A DNA stretch of 37,199 nt, from positions 1-37,199 of the forward strand of contig JACDNV010000020.1 in the NCBI GenBank assembly GCA_017656425.1, given 5' to 3'. Both the position numbers and the translations under genes were made by a program. This document shows positions 1 through 8,648 of this stretch, piece after piece. Source of the stretch: Candidatus Neomarinimicrobiota bacterium (GTDB lineage: Bacteria > Fidelibacterota > UBA2242 > B5-G15). The number at the start of each line of letters is the position of its first letter. Positions within the stretch are counted from its first letter, which is position 1. A model generated the notes under the pieces. That model searched no databases, was not told the DNA's origin, and saw nothing but the letters and a program-made list of their open reading frames with translations.

Positions 1-198
1 TGGGGGTACCTTTCTTATTTTTATTCAAAATTTCAACAGAAAATTTAACAGACCCTAAGATGGAACTATGTGTAGTTTATTGTGCAGAGTAAACATTCAC
101 ATTGTCACACACTAAACCGCGAAAGTAATACGAAATAAATCTGCCATCAACACTTTTATCTAATGTTATGTTAAATAATATAACTTATTGGTGTTAAG
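1..198. other. Non-coding left edge
   Basis: I see no convincing gene here on either strand. The stretch is AT-rich. By analogy with the right end of the window it may belong to the next cassette, whose coding part lies outside the window, but nothing in the sequence proves this. Confidence 0.4.
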
Positions 199-283
199 CT
201 GCAACGTTCGAAAATACGTCTCTTGCTGGGGCTATGAGCTTGCCGACACCACAAACTAGATAACACCAAATTAAGTGTTATTA
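199..283 (-). other. Degenerate attC-like site after the 68-residue gene
   Basis: On the plus strand CAACGTTCGAAAATACG at 202-218 closely resembles the distal arm of the clear attC site at 35267 (CAACGTTCGGGGGTATG). A possible opposite core, GTTATTA at 277-283, overlaps the stop codon of the small gene. The two arms do not pair well and the interior has only scattered complementarity, so this is either a decayed site or a chance resemblance. Confidence 0.35.
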
Positions 284-487
284 TTCCTTTTCTTTTGAAG
301 ATGACTCAATGTCATCAGATTCAATAAATTGATTACGTTTTGGATCATAGCCATGGGAAATAAGCTCAGGCGGTGGTGCCTGAACTGACGGGTTTGGTCT
401 AGGTTCAAGATTATCAGAATTCTCAGACTTATTGGAGTCAAAGTTGGCGTTTGATCCATTAGAATTAGAATCTCGCTCTGCAATCAT
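281..487 (-). CDS. Small acidic hydrophilic protein, 68 aa, unknown function
   Basis: I do not recognise a family. The ATG at 487 is preceded by a strong ribosome binding site (AGGAGG, eight bases upstream), the main reason to believe the gene is real. The protein is rich in Ser, Asn, Asp, Glu and Pro, has no hydrophobic segment, contains a proline patch near residues 30-41 (RPNPSVQAPPPE), and is probably disordered. It starts 26 bases after the stop of the upstream membrane-protein gene, so the two are probably co-transcribed and may work together. The start at 483 in another frame gives a competing reading without the well-placed binding site and is rejected. Cytoplasmic location is inferred from the lack of any signal or membrane segment. 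Confidence 0.6.
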   Translation of the reverse strand: MIAERDSNSNGSNANFDSNKSENSDNLEPRPNPSVQAPPPELISHGYDPKRNQFIESDDIESSSKEKE

Positions 488-513
488 AATAATATCCTCC
501 TATGTTGTTAGGA

Positions 514-1068
514 TTAATAAGAGCCAAACCAATATAGAAGTATTGATAAGGCTAAGAGTAGTACCGAACATATCAGATTGTAAATCAGGAATTTATAGCC
601 ATGTCCAAGTAGTATGCACTTTTTATTTGTAATAGCAAGGTTCTTGCGATAGATGTCTTTAATCTGCCGAGCGAGAGCATAATAAATATCAAGGTGGGAA
701 TTATTATCAAAAAATTGGATCATTTTATCATCAATACGGATATGATAGAGTGATGTTGTTTTGAGCACACCAAGAAGGTATCTCCAGCTTATGATAGTGA
801 ATATTATTACAGCTACAGTTAGTATTATAATAAAGTATTCTAGGCAGCCTTCTGGCGGAATAGCCACCTTAACAACCCAGTTAACAAGGACTGGGCTAAA
901 TGAAATCAGTATGGTTAGGGCAGCAAACATCCGTGTCGCTTTTTGTTCTATTTGATTGAATCTGGCCATCTCACCGTTCAATGCATCTTTGGTTAAATCA
1001 AAGAGGTGTCGATACTTAGTTAACTGATCTAATAGTTTGTCGCGTTCTATCAACTCGTTCTTGGACAT
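514..1068 (-). CDS. Three-helix membrane protein, 184 aa, cassette-borne, unknown function
   Basis: The protein has a charged, probably coiled N-terminal helix (residues 1-45, including NQIEQKATR just before the membrane), a transmembrane hairpin (about 47-67 and 77-100), a polar linker with an amphipathic region (about 103-150), and a last membrane helix (158-181). This layout resembles small membrane proteins that occur in cassette arrays and, more loosely, the membrane effectors of nucleotide-signalling defence systems such as SLATT and PycTM; that comparison is by topology only. The ATG has an upstream GGTGA eight bases away. An integron-like core (GTTAGGT on the minus strand) lies 28 bases upstream, the usual distance for a cassette start here. 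The acidic 68-aa gene follows closely and may be its partner. No catalytic motif is visible. Confidence 0.75.
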   Translation of the reverse strand: MSKNELIERDKLLDQLTKYRHLFDLTKDALNGEMARFNQIEQKATRMFAALTILISFSPVLVNWVVKVAIPPEGCLEYFIIILTVAVIIFTIISWRYLLGVLKTTSLYHIRIDDKMIQFFDNNSHLDIYYALARQIKDIYRKNLAITNKKCILLGHGYKFLIYNLICSVLLLALSILLYWFGSY

Positions 1069-1096
1069 AGTATGTTCACCAATTGATTATGATAAT

Positions 1097-1103
1097 ACCT
1101 AAC
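1097..1103 (-). other. Integron core half-site (GTTAGGT) at cassette edge
   Basis: Read on the minus strand, GAGCTTGATC is followed by GTTAGGT, a perfect match to the core GTTRRRY at which integron integrases cut. It lies 28 bases before the ATG of the membrane-protein gene, as at the other cassette edges here. A second consensus core (ATTTAAC on the minus strand, 1136-1142) lies 32 bases further upstream, but the bases between do not form a stem, so I call a half-site or an attI-like entry point, not a complete attC. The genes upstream of it are ordinary chromosomal genes. Confidence 0.5.
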
Positions 1104-1275
1104 GATCAAGCTCACCGTAGTATTAGATTTGTAATGTTAAATCCTTTGCCTTCTGTTTCTTGACCCCGATCCAATTTAATAACAGATACCTTACCAAAAC
1201 TTTCAAATACTAATTATACTATATAATAAATAAAATTAGCAAAAATCAAGAACTTTTTTGAAAAATTTGTACAAT

Positions 1276-1584
1276 TTATTCACTGGAATTATTTTCACCA
1301 CCTTCTTCAATCTCTGTGATTTCTTTTTTTGTGAATAAATAAGTTTTTAAAGCATTATCCCAGCCAGGCATATTTCTTCTTAGCCATTCAAGAAGCATTG
1401 CAGCATGTTCCATTTCCTCGTTTTTGTTGTGTTCTATAATATCTTTCAAACTACTATCAGTTGCTGTAACCGATCTTTGATGATACCAGTCTATCGCTTC
1501 TATCTCCTCCTTCAGACTATTTAATGCTCTACTAAAATCCCTATCCTCAGGTTTTAATTCTTCTAATGGTTCATGGTAACTCAT
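1276..1584 (-). CDS. Encapsulated-ferritin-like protein (EncFtn family)
   Basis: This 102-residue protein has the pattern of the encapsulin-associated ferritins: a YHEP start, a first helix with EEIEAIDWYHQR (residues 26-37), and a second helix with HNKNEEMEHAAMLLEWLRR (52-70). In this family Glu and His residues of the two helices (here E26/E29, E56/E59 and H60) form an iron site at a dimer interface, and the enzyme oxidises Fe(II) for storage inside an encapsulin shell. The acidic tail ending GGENNSSE shows no targeting peptide that I recognise, and no encapsulin gene lies in the window. The ATG has an AAGGGGAG binding site. It is 23 bases downstream of the helicase gene and probably shares its transcript. 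Confidence 0.88.
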   Translation of the reverse strand: MSYHEPLEELKPEDRDFSRALNSLKEEIEAIDWYHQRSVTATDSSLKDIIEHNKNEEMEHAAMLLEWLRRNMPGWDNALKTYLFTKKEITEIEEGGENNSSE

Positions 1585-1607
1585 ATTTCTCCCCTTTCTT
1601 AAAATTT

Positions 1608-3749
1608 TTATTTGGTTAGATACTTTGCTATAATTGTTTTTAAACCATGATTCTCAAAGTAAACATTTATTCTTGCATTATCTCCGTAACCTTCAATCTT
1701 AACCACCTCACCAACCCCGAATATTCTGTGATTTATCCTATCTCCTACTTCCAACTCACCACTTTTTTTAGACTTTCTTTCTTTACGCAGGTTACTTTTT
1801 TTTCTTTTAAGTGTAGTGGATGTTCTTGAACCACTATCAATGGCAAGAGTATCCTCCGGCAACTCACTCAAGAAAATTGAAGGCTTTGACTGTGTTGGCA
1901 TTCCAAGATAATTGGTAAAATTTGTTGTAGATAAGTATACCATTTCTTTTGCTCTTGTGAGTCCAACATAAAACAGCCTCCTTTCCTCTTCAAGATTTCT
2001 AATTTCACCATTTCTCTCAAGGGGAAACAACTTATCATTTAATCCGCAAATAAAAACTACAGGGAATTCAAGTCCTTTTGCACTATGCAGGGTCATCAGT
2101 GATACAGCATTTTTTGTATCCTCCCATGTATCAATATCACTTATCAAAGAAACGTTTTCTAAGTAAGACTCGATTGTTGGGTTTTCATTTTTTCTGCAAA
2201 ATTCCGAAATATCGTTAAGCAAACCTTCTATATTATAAAGTCTATCGATGGAATCTTCATCGCCAATTCTCTTATAATAACCTCTAACACCAAGATCATC
2301 CACAAGCACTCGCGACCATTCTTCAAAAGAAAGCTTAGACAGAAGTTTTCGAAATTTATTTATGAAATCGTAGAAACTCTGCAGTGCATTACGTTGTCTT
2401 TTATCAAGCTGTATAAAATCAAGGTGTGATAAAGCTTCGTATATAGTTATATTTTTTGCTTTGGCAAAATCTTCAATTAGATTCAGAGTGACTTTGCCTA
2501 TACCTCTTGGTGGAAAATTTATAATTCTTTTCAGGCTGATATCATCCTTAGGATTAAGAAATACTCTGAAATATGATATCATATCCTTGATTTCCTTTCT
2601 TTCATAAAACCTAACTCCGCCGATAATAGTATACATGATATTGTTTCTGCGAAATACCTCTTCTATAACTCTGCTTTGTATATTTATTCTATATAAAACA
2701 GCAAAATCTCTAAAAGTTCTTTTTTTTGTTAAAATTTCTTTTTCAATAAAATGAGCTATTCTCTGTGCTTCATCATACTCATCTTGAGCTTCAATAAGGA
2801 CAATCGGTTCTCCATCACTATTATTGGACCAGAGAGTTTTATCTGCTCTGTTTTCATTATTTTTAATAACTTCAGCTGCTGCTTTCAATATCTTTTTTGT
2901 AGAACGATAATTCTCTTCAAGTTTAAATACCTGACAATCAGGGAAAAACTCATTAAATCTTAATATATTTTCTATTTCGGCACCTCTCCAGCTGTAAATA
3001 CTCTGATCATCATCTCCTACTACGCATATATTTCTATGCTTTCTTGCCAGAGCCTCTACAAGATAAAATTGAGGCTTATTGGTATCTTGATATTCATCTA
3101 CAAGTATATATTGAAAAAGTATTCTATACTTTTCTAAGATTTCAGGAAATCTTTCAAAAAGTTTCAGAGGATATAGCAATAGGTCATCAAAATCTAGAGC
3201 ATTTGCTTTGACTAAAGCTTCCTGATATCTTTCATAGACTTTTTTAACAATTTGGTCAAATTTATTCCCGACCCTTGGTTCGAATTCTTCCGGATAAATC
3301 ATCTTGTTTTTCAAAAATGAAATTCTTTTATGAATATTTTTAACATCAAATCCTCCAAGAATTATATCATTTTTTTCAATTTCCGATTTAATAAGTTCAA
3401 GCTGATCAGCTGTATCATAAATTGTAAAGTTACTATCAATTCCTAGGTATTTAATTTCATGTCGCAAAATTTTTGCAAAAATTGAATGAAATGTACCAAC
3501 CCAGGGCATTAAAATTTTTTTATTAAAGAATTTTTCTATCCTCGTTTTTAGCTCGTTAGCCGCTTTATTAGTAAATGTAACGGCAAGTATATTCTGTGGT
3601 TTTGATATATTATTTTCTATCAAGTAAGCAATTTTATGAATAAGTACCTTTGTTTTTCCACTTCCCGCACCAGCAAAGATTAATTCAGGACCTCCAGTGT
3701 ACTGTACGGCTTTTCTTTGTTCAGGGTTTAATCCAATTAGTGACCTCAA
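1608..3749 (-). CDS. pcrA: ATP-dependent DNA helicase PcrA/UvrD
   Basis: A superfamily 1A 3'-5' DNA helicase of 713 residues, of normal length. Visible motifs in order are the Q motif LNPEQRKAV (7-15), Walker A AGAGSGKT (26-33), FTNKAANELKTRI, Walker B VDEYQDTN, motif III GDDDQSIYSWRGA, LEENYRST, LHSAKGLEFPVVF and VGLTRAK. The C-terminus has the basic linker and the small beta domain (GDRINHRIFGVGEV) typical of PcrA. The family unwinds DNA in nucleotide-excision and replication repair and removes RecA filaments. The start is a TTG whose first bases overlap the TGA of mltG, so translation is likely coupled to the upstream gene. The frame stays open a little upstream but has no better start codon. 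Confidence 0.95.
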   Translation of the reverse strand: MRSLIGLNPEQRKAVQYTGGPELIFAGAGSGKTKVLIHKIAYLIENNISKPQNILAVTFTNKAANELKTRIEKFFNKKILMPWVGTFHSIFAKILRHEIKYLGIDSNFTIYDTADQLELIKSEIEKNDIILGGFDVKNIHKRISFLKNKMIYPEEFEPRVGNKFDQIVKKVYERYQEALVKANALDFDDLLLYPLKLFERFPEILEKYRILFQYILVDEYQDTNKPQFYLVEALARKHRNICVVGDDDQSIYSWRGAEIENILRFNEFFPDCQVFKLEENYRSTKKILKAAAEVIKNNENRADKTLWSNNSDGEPIVLIEAQDEYDEAQRIAHFIEKEILTKKRTFRDFAVLYRINIQSRVIEEVFRRNNIMYTIIGGVRFYERKEIKDMISYFRVFLNPKDDISLKRIINFPPRGIGKVTLNLIEDFAKAKNITIYEALSHLDFIQLDKRQRNALQSFYDFINKFRKLLSKLSFEEWSRVLVDDLGVRGYYKRIGDEDSIDRLYNIEGLLNDISEFCRKNENPTIESYLENVSLISDIDTWEDTKNAVSLMTLHSAKGLEFPVVFICGLNDKLFPLERNGEIRNLEEERRLFYVGLTRAKEMVYLSTTNFTNYLGMPTQSKPSIFLSELPEDTLAIDSGSRTSTTLKRKKSNLRKERKSKKSGELEVGDRINHRIFGVGEVVKIEGYGDNARINVYFENHGLKTIIAKYLTK

Positions 3750-4783
3750 TTCTTTATCCCATTCATCAACCTTAAATAATACTTCCTTATTTTTTGTAAT
3801 TTATTTTTTGCTTTAAGAAATTTTTTATAGTCGTGGGTAAACGTATGAGTTCCATCTCCATTATGTACCATATAGAGGTATTTTGTATTCGCAGGGTTTA
3901 ATACAGCCAAAATAGACTTTAACCCAGGATTATTCACTGGTCCTGGCGGAAGTCCCTTATACTTATAGGTATTGTATGGAGAATCGATTTCTAAATCTTT
4001 TGAATAAATTCGCCTTGGACCATCGGGAATAATATACTGAATAGTTGGATCAGCCTCCAATCTCATCCTTTTTTTTAATCGGTTTATATATAAAGAAGCT
4101 ACAATTGGTCTTTCAAAATCGTATTTACATTCACCTTCAACAATTGAGGCTAATGTTAATACTTTATTTAAATCCCATTCTGAATTGTTAATGACTTCTC
4201 TTATAGAATCATTTATAACTTGGAAAAATCTGCTAATCATTGTATGTATAACCTCACCTGCAGAGACTCCATAACTGAAAACATAAGTATCAGGAAATAG
4301 GTATCCTTCTAATGTAGGACTCATTATATTGTATAATTTTAATATAGAATCATTTTTAGTCAACGCGATAAATTCTTCTTTTTTAATACCCAATCTAACT
4401 TCTAATACCTCAGCGATTTGCTTTATTGTATAACCTTCCGGAATGGTTACCTTAACCTGAGCTACGGCATCCCTTGAGAGTATGTTTATCAATGTAAATA
4501 GATTGTTTGCATTGTTTATATAAAATCGACCAGCTTTCAAAGATTTAGATTTTAATAGCAATTTGGTAGCAAGTATGAAGGAATACTGATCGCGTATTAT
4601 TCCTTTGTTATATAAATGTTCTGCAATTTGACTAGCATTTAGCCCCTTTGGGATATATACAGACTCTGTATTATTAATAGGATATGTAAGAATAACAAGA
4701 TATATAAAGAAAATAAGAAATAACAAAATTATAAAAGTGGCTTTTAGCTGTGATTCCTTAAGTGAGGCTAACAATTTTTTCAT
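3746..4783 (-). CDS. mltG: Endolytic murein transglycosylase MltG
   Basis: A YceG-like protein of 345 residues: short cytoplasmic N-terminus, one membrane helix (about 15-35), then a periplasmic region with a LysM-like segment (PEGYTIKQIAEVL) and the catalytic domain. The motif LASIVEGE, around residue 215, carries the catalytic Glu; DPTIQY, YNTYKYKGLPPGPVNNPG and the ending HTFTHDYKKF are characteristic. MltG cleaves nascent peptidoglycan strands within the chain and limits glycan length. It starts eight bases after the M50 protease stop without a clear Shine-Dalgarno sequence and overlaps pcrA by four bases, indicating an operon. Confidence 0.96.
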   Translation of the reverse strand: MKKLLASLKESQLKATFIILLFLIFFIYLVILTYPINNTESVYIPKGLNASQIAEHLYNKGIIRDQYSFILATKLLLKSKSLKAGRFYINNANNLFTLINILSRDAVAQVKVTIPEGYTIKQIAEVLEVRLGIKKEEFIALTKNDSILKLYNIMSPTLEGYLFPDTYVFSYGVSAGEVIHTMISRFFQVINDSIREVINNSEWDLNKVLTLASIVEGECKYDFERPIVASLYINRLKKRMRLEADPTIQYIIPDGPRRIYSKDLEIDSPYNTYKYKGLPPGPVNNPGLKSILAVLNPANTKYLYMVHNGDGTHTFTHDYKKFLKAKNKLQKIRKYYLRLMNGIKN

Positions 4784-4791
4784 ACTGAAAT

Positions 4792-5835
4792 TTATACTTT
4801 AAATGGAATAGGAACAAACGTAAGAATAAAAATTATTAGTGCAATTACACCTATTATTTTTTCTTTATTTGTTAACGGTCTATGGTAATCAAATACTGGA
4901 GGATGTCGCATCCTAATTAAAAAGAAAACAAGCGCAGCCCACACCAGCCAGTTTAATGAAAAAAATCCAAGAAGAATAAGCAATGCAAATGCTACCCATT
5001 GTATTTTGTTATATTGATTTACAAAAATTGCGTAGGTTATATGACCACCATCAAGCTGTCCTATTGGAATTAAATTAAGCATTGTAACTATCATTCCAAT
5101 CCAGGCAGCAAATGCTATAGGATGAAGCACAATATCTGCATTTTCTTCAAGGCCGGGAAACACTATTCCTATAGCTATCTTCATTATCAATGACTCTCCA
5201 AGTTTTAAGCCTGTATTAGGAAGATTATAAACAATATCAGATAGATGTAATCCTATAAATAACAAAGGTAGTGCAACTAAGAATCCTGCAATTGGACCTG
5301 CTGCACCAATCTCTATTAATGCCTTTCTATTTTGTATTGGTGATTTTATCCTTATGACTGCCCCAAAAGTCCCTATAAAAGTTGGAGCGGGTATGAAATA
5401 TGGCAATGTTGCCTCTACTCCATGTTTCTTTGCCATCAAGAAATGACCAATTTCATGTATACCAAGGATTAATAAAAGTGAGAAAGAAAATGGAATTCCT
5501 TTATAAATATTGAGTGGATTCTTAAAAGGATTCTCTCCTGCCATCATTGTGCCAGCTAACAGGGTTGTCAAAAGTGTTAAAATAAATAATATAATATTAA
5601 CTTTTGGAATTCTTACCTTTTCTTTTCTTAAAATAATTTCAAGGACATCCACTGTATCATATTTATATGTTTTTATTGATTCAACATCTTCTTTAAGTTC
5701 ACAGAGTATATCATCTACATTCGTTCCAGGGTATAATAAGCCTTCTACTATAAGCCTATCACCACGATCATCAATCTTTATTATTTTTATCCAATTTACC
5801 AGTTTAACTACTATTTTCTTTTTTCTTTCATCCAT
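4792..5835 (-). CDS. Site-2-type M50 membrane metalloprotease
   Basis: A polytopic membrane protein of 347 residues. After a soluble N-terminal region of about 80 residues come several membrane helices with the zinc-binding HEIGH at 127-131 and the third zinc-ligand motif LDGGH at 261-265 (NLIPIGQLDGGH). The conserved GPIAGF segment (180-185) is also present. The family cuts substrate proteins within the membrane, for example in signal transduction or membrane quality control. No PDZ domain is seen, so it resembles the EGY-like and archaeal S2P branch more than RseP. The substrate cannot be told. It is followed eight bases later by mltG. Confidence 0.9.
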   Translation of the reverse strand: MDERKKKIVVKLVNWIKIIKIDDRGDRLIVEGLLYPGTNVDDILCELKEDVESIKTYKYDTVDVLEIILRKEKVRIPKVNIILFILTLLTTLLAGTMMAGENPFKNPLNIYKGIPFSFSLLLILGIHEIGHFLMAKKHGVEATLPYFIPAPTFIGTFGAVIRIKSPIQNRKALIEIGAAGPIAGFLVALPLLFIGLHLSDIVYNLPNTGLKLGESLIMKIAIGIVFPGLEENADIVLHPIAFAAWIGMIVTMLNLIPIGQLDGGHITYAIFVNQYNKIQWVAFALLILLGFFSLNWLVWAALVFFLIRMRHPPVFDYHRPLTNKEKIIGVIALIIFILTFVPIPFKV

Positions 5836-5904
5836 ATAAAAAATCTCTTGCTTTAAATCAAAATTGAACTTAACGCAATCGATAATTTAAATATTTATTT
5901 CATA

Positions 5905-8646
5905 TTATTTCATAAATAGAATTTTACGTCTTGCTATTTTCCCCTCTTGTTCCAGTAGAATAAAATAAACTCCATTTGATACAATCCTGCCATCTTTATC
6001 TCTTCCATCCCATGATAACAGTAACGTATTTTTATCATTTGTATCAATACCATATATTTTTACAAGTTGCCCAAGTATATTATAAATTTTTAATTCCGCC
6101 CTCTTATAAGGTGTTATTTCAACTGGTATATAGACTCTCTGCTGTCTTCCAAAAATAAAGGGATTACTAAATGGTGCCTTTATAGCTAATTTTATTTCTC
6201 TTGATTTTTTTGTTCCCTCGAACTTAAAATTTACCAATTCTGTATCAACTCCATTAAAAAATTTAACGTACATATCTTCTCTATCAGCAAGTTCAAGGTT
6301 TATATAAGCATTTATTTTTATAGTATCTTCAATGCCTATAACACCGTTCTCTGGAAAAATGCCTATCGGATTGTTACCGTTGTCGAACTCAAAATATGCT
6401 TTATTAATACCTATATTAATTAAAGAAAATTTTAAAACTGGTAATGTATCGTTAAAAATATTTTTAAAGGGTAATATAGCTGCCTGAGGTTTTTCTTTGT
6501 TTCTTTGAAGTATACTGAAAAATATTTTTCCATCTCCCCCATTAGAGCTTATATTAACTGTTAAGTTGTGTAACCCGGGTTTAAGTTTTCCACGATCAAT
6601 ATAAACAGTTATATCTTCAGAAACAGTAACAGCTCCAGTATCAGTGTCAAAAATCAGATATTCAGGATATTCAGGAATACTCCACAAAAGTGTACCGGTA
6701 CCCGCGTTTAAAATTGAAATTGTGTATTTGTCTTTCTCATTATCCCATATAAAAACAGAATCTGGACGTAAAGCAAGCTTTGGTTGAATTGACAATGGCT
6801 TTAAAAATATCGCTCTAATAAGCCAGTTACCTGTCAGTGTAATCTCGTTACCTTCTTTATCCGTAACCTTGAAATTTGATAACGGGAAAAATTGGTTCCT
6901 TACTCTTATATAGGCTCTACCCTCACCACTTTCTTCATCACTATATCCCAATGAGTTATTATCAGAGCTGATACCAATATAAATTGTTTTGAAAGTATCG
7001 GATAGTTCTGATTCATTTATATCTATCCGTGTCCACGAATTCCCGGAAGGAATATAATTATATTTGGTATAGATCAATGTAGAATTCATATCCTTGTAAA
7101 TTTTAATATTTACAGGATTTTCGTATAAGCTTTTGAATTTTATGGCTTTTAATTTACACCTTGGATCAGGGAGGATAAATTTTTGAACCGATTCAAAGTC
7201 CTCCCCTCCTGACGATGTGAGACTAATATACATATCAAGGGAATCTTTATCGTATGAAACCTCATACTCTTCATAAATAAGCTGTCCCAATGAGGTGTAG
7301 GAAAAATTAATAGTTGGATAAGGAGAGGTAACAATATTCCTATAAGGAATAAATGTTATCTTTTGATAATCAGTTCCAAATGCTATATCAGAGAAATCGT
7401 AGAAAGTTGGGCAGGGTTTTTTAAATTCGATTTCATGTATCCCATTAGATTCTTTTACTATAGCGAGATTTATATTCTCAATGTTTTTATATTCTAATTC
7501 GAAATCAATATTTCTACCGGAGCTAAACTGAATATACTCAGCAGCCGCTAAATTTAAATTATCTGAAATTGGTTCTGTATTAAACGATGAATGGAAGTGC
7601 TTTGAATATAATGGAGGTATTTTATCTCCCATATAGCTGTATATGCCGTTGTTTATCATCTCGTCATTAATCAAATTTGCGATGAACCATCTCTCAAGGA
7701 TCTGTCTTTTGCTAATTTTATAGTTTAAAGCGCACTCAATACTTTCAAGGGAATTATCCTTACTTTTTTCTATTTTCTTAATTGTTTCAATGCCAAACTG
7801 ACGATATATATAATAAAAAAATAGCCCAACTTTTGAGTAATCCAGAATACTATTATCAAATTCTGTTAATTTTCTATTGGTATTATTCAAGAACGTTGCA
7901 AAGGAGCGTGACGGTAATCCCAGTATTCTGGGTGCCAGCTCTGATAAACCCTCGTTTAACCATGTATCTTCATCTTTATCATAATTATAATGTATTAGAT
8001 GCTGGAGTTCATGGGCTATTATAGAAAGAGTTCCCTCACTTGCTGGATTCCCGGGATCAGTGTCCACATATATTATCTCACCATAATTGCCCTTATTTTT
8101 ATTCGACAGATCCAGTGGATCAAAATAGCCAGCTACATATGTTTCTGACTTACCCTCTTCATAATCGTCTCGAACATCTATCAATAAAATAATTATTTTC
8201 CCATTATTATCTACATCAGATGGTTTGCCAAAAATATTATATTCACTTGGAATTATACCCACCTCTGGATTTACAGATTCTTCAGGTGTTTTTCTCAATA
8301 TATATTCTGTAAATAGCAGAATAATATCTTGATTAACATTTCCATTATCAAGTTGATCAGTTTCCACATAGATGTCTACGGTATCATTTTCAAAAATCTT
8401 ATAGAACTCAACCTCAATATATTCAGCCGGGTCTTTGAAAATGCCATCACGAATAAAAAATGTTGCATCAGCTTGCGGGGATTTATACAATAATTTTTTA
8501 ACAATGGGTTCTCCCTTTGTGGCACTGACTATTGGAGTACCGCATATACCAGTTTCACTGAAGTCACTATTAATATAAAGTGATTCCCCTGAAATAATTG
8601 AGTATGTAAAAATACTTAATATTAGCAAAAGATATATAGTTCTCAT
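5905..8646 (-). CDS. Large secreted M30-like zinc metalloprotease with FlgD-like C-terminal domain
   Basis: A 913-residue exported protein with a signal peptide (about 1-19). The motif HELQH at 212-216 followed by TWLNEGLSELA (228-238) matches the zinc site of the M30 hyicolysin-like and related gluzincin-type proteases. A long beta-rich middle follows. The final 65 residues (ELKIYNILGQLVKIYG, then WDGRDKDGRIVSNGVYFILL) form the FlgD-like Ig domain often found at the C-terminus of secreted proteins in FCB and candidate-phylum bacteria, where related domains direct type IX secretion and surface attachment. It is probably a surface or released protease; the substrate is unknown. It ends 69 bases before the M50 gene and starts two bases after gpsA. 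Confidence 0.82.
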   Translation of the reverse strand: MRTIYLLLILSIFTYSIISGESLYINSDFSETGICGTPIVSATKGEPIVKKLLYKSPQADATFFIRDGIFKDPAEYIEVEFYKIFENDTVDIYVETDQLDNGNVNQDIILLFTEYILRKTPEESVNPEVGIIPSEYNIFGKPSDVDNNGKIIILLIDVRDDYEEGKSETYVAGYFDPLDLSNKNKGNYGEIIYVDTDPGNPASEGTLSIIAHELQHLIHYNYDKDEDTWLNEGLSELAPRILGLPSRSFATFLNNTNRKLTEFDNSILDYSKVGLFFYYIYRQFGIETIKKIEKSKDNSLESIECALNYKISKRQILERWFIANLINDEMINNGIYSYMGDKIPPLYSKHFHSSFNTEPISDNLNLAAAEYIQFSSGRNIDFELEYKNIENINLAIVKESNGIHEIEFKKPCPTFYDFSDIAFGTDYQKITFIPYRNIVTSPYPTINFSYTSLGQLIYEEYEVSYDKDSLDMYISLTSSGGEDFESVQKFILPDPRCKLKAIKFKSLYENPVNIKIYKDMNSTLIYTKYNYIPSGNSWTRIDINESELSDTFKTIYIGISSDNNSLGYSDEESGEGRAYIRVRNQFFPLSNFKVTDKEGNEITLTGNWLIRAIFLKPLSIQPKLALRPDSVFIWDNEKDKYTISILNAGTGTLLWSIPEYPEYLIFDTDTGAVTVSEDITVYIDRGKLKPGLHNLTVNISSNGGDGKIFFSILQRNKEKPQAAILPFKNIFNDTLPVLKFSLINIGINKAYFEFDNGNNPIGIFPENGVIGIEDTIKINAYINLELADREDMYVKFFNGVDTELVNFKFEGTKKSREIKLAIKAPFSNPFIFGRQQRVYIPVEITPYKRAELKIYNILGQLVKIYGIDTNDKNTLLLSWDGRDKDGRIVSNGVYFILLEQEGKIARRKILFMK

Positions 8647-8648
8647 TC

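Noticed and set aside
1097-1142. Complete attC made by the two consensus cores ACCTAAC and GTTAAAT
   Set aside because: Only 46 bases apart and the inner arms do not pair; a half-site is the safer reading.
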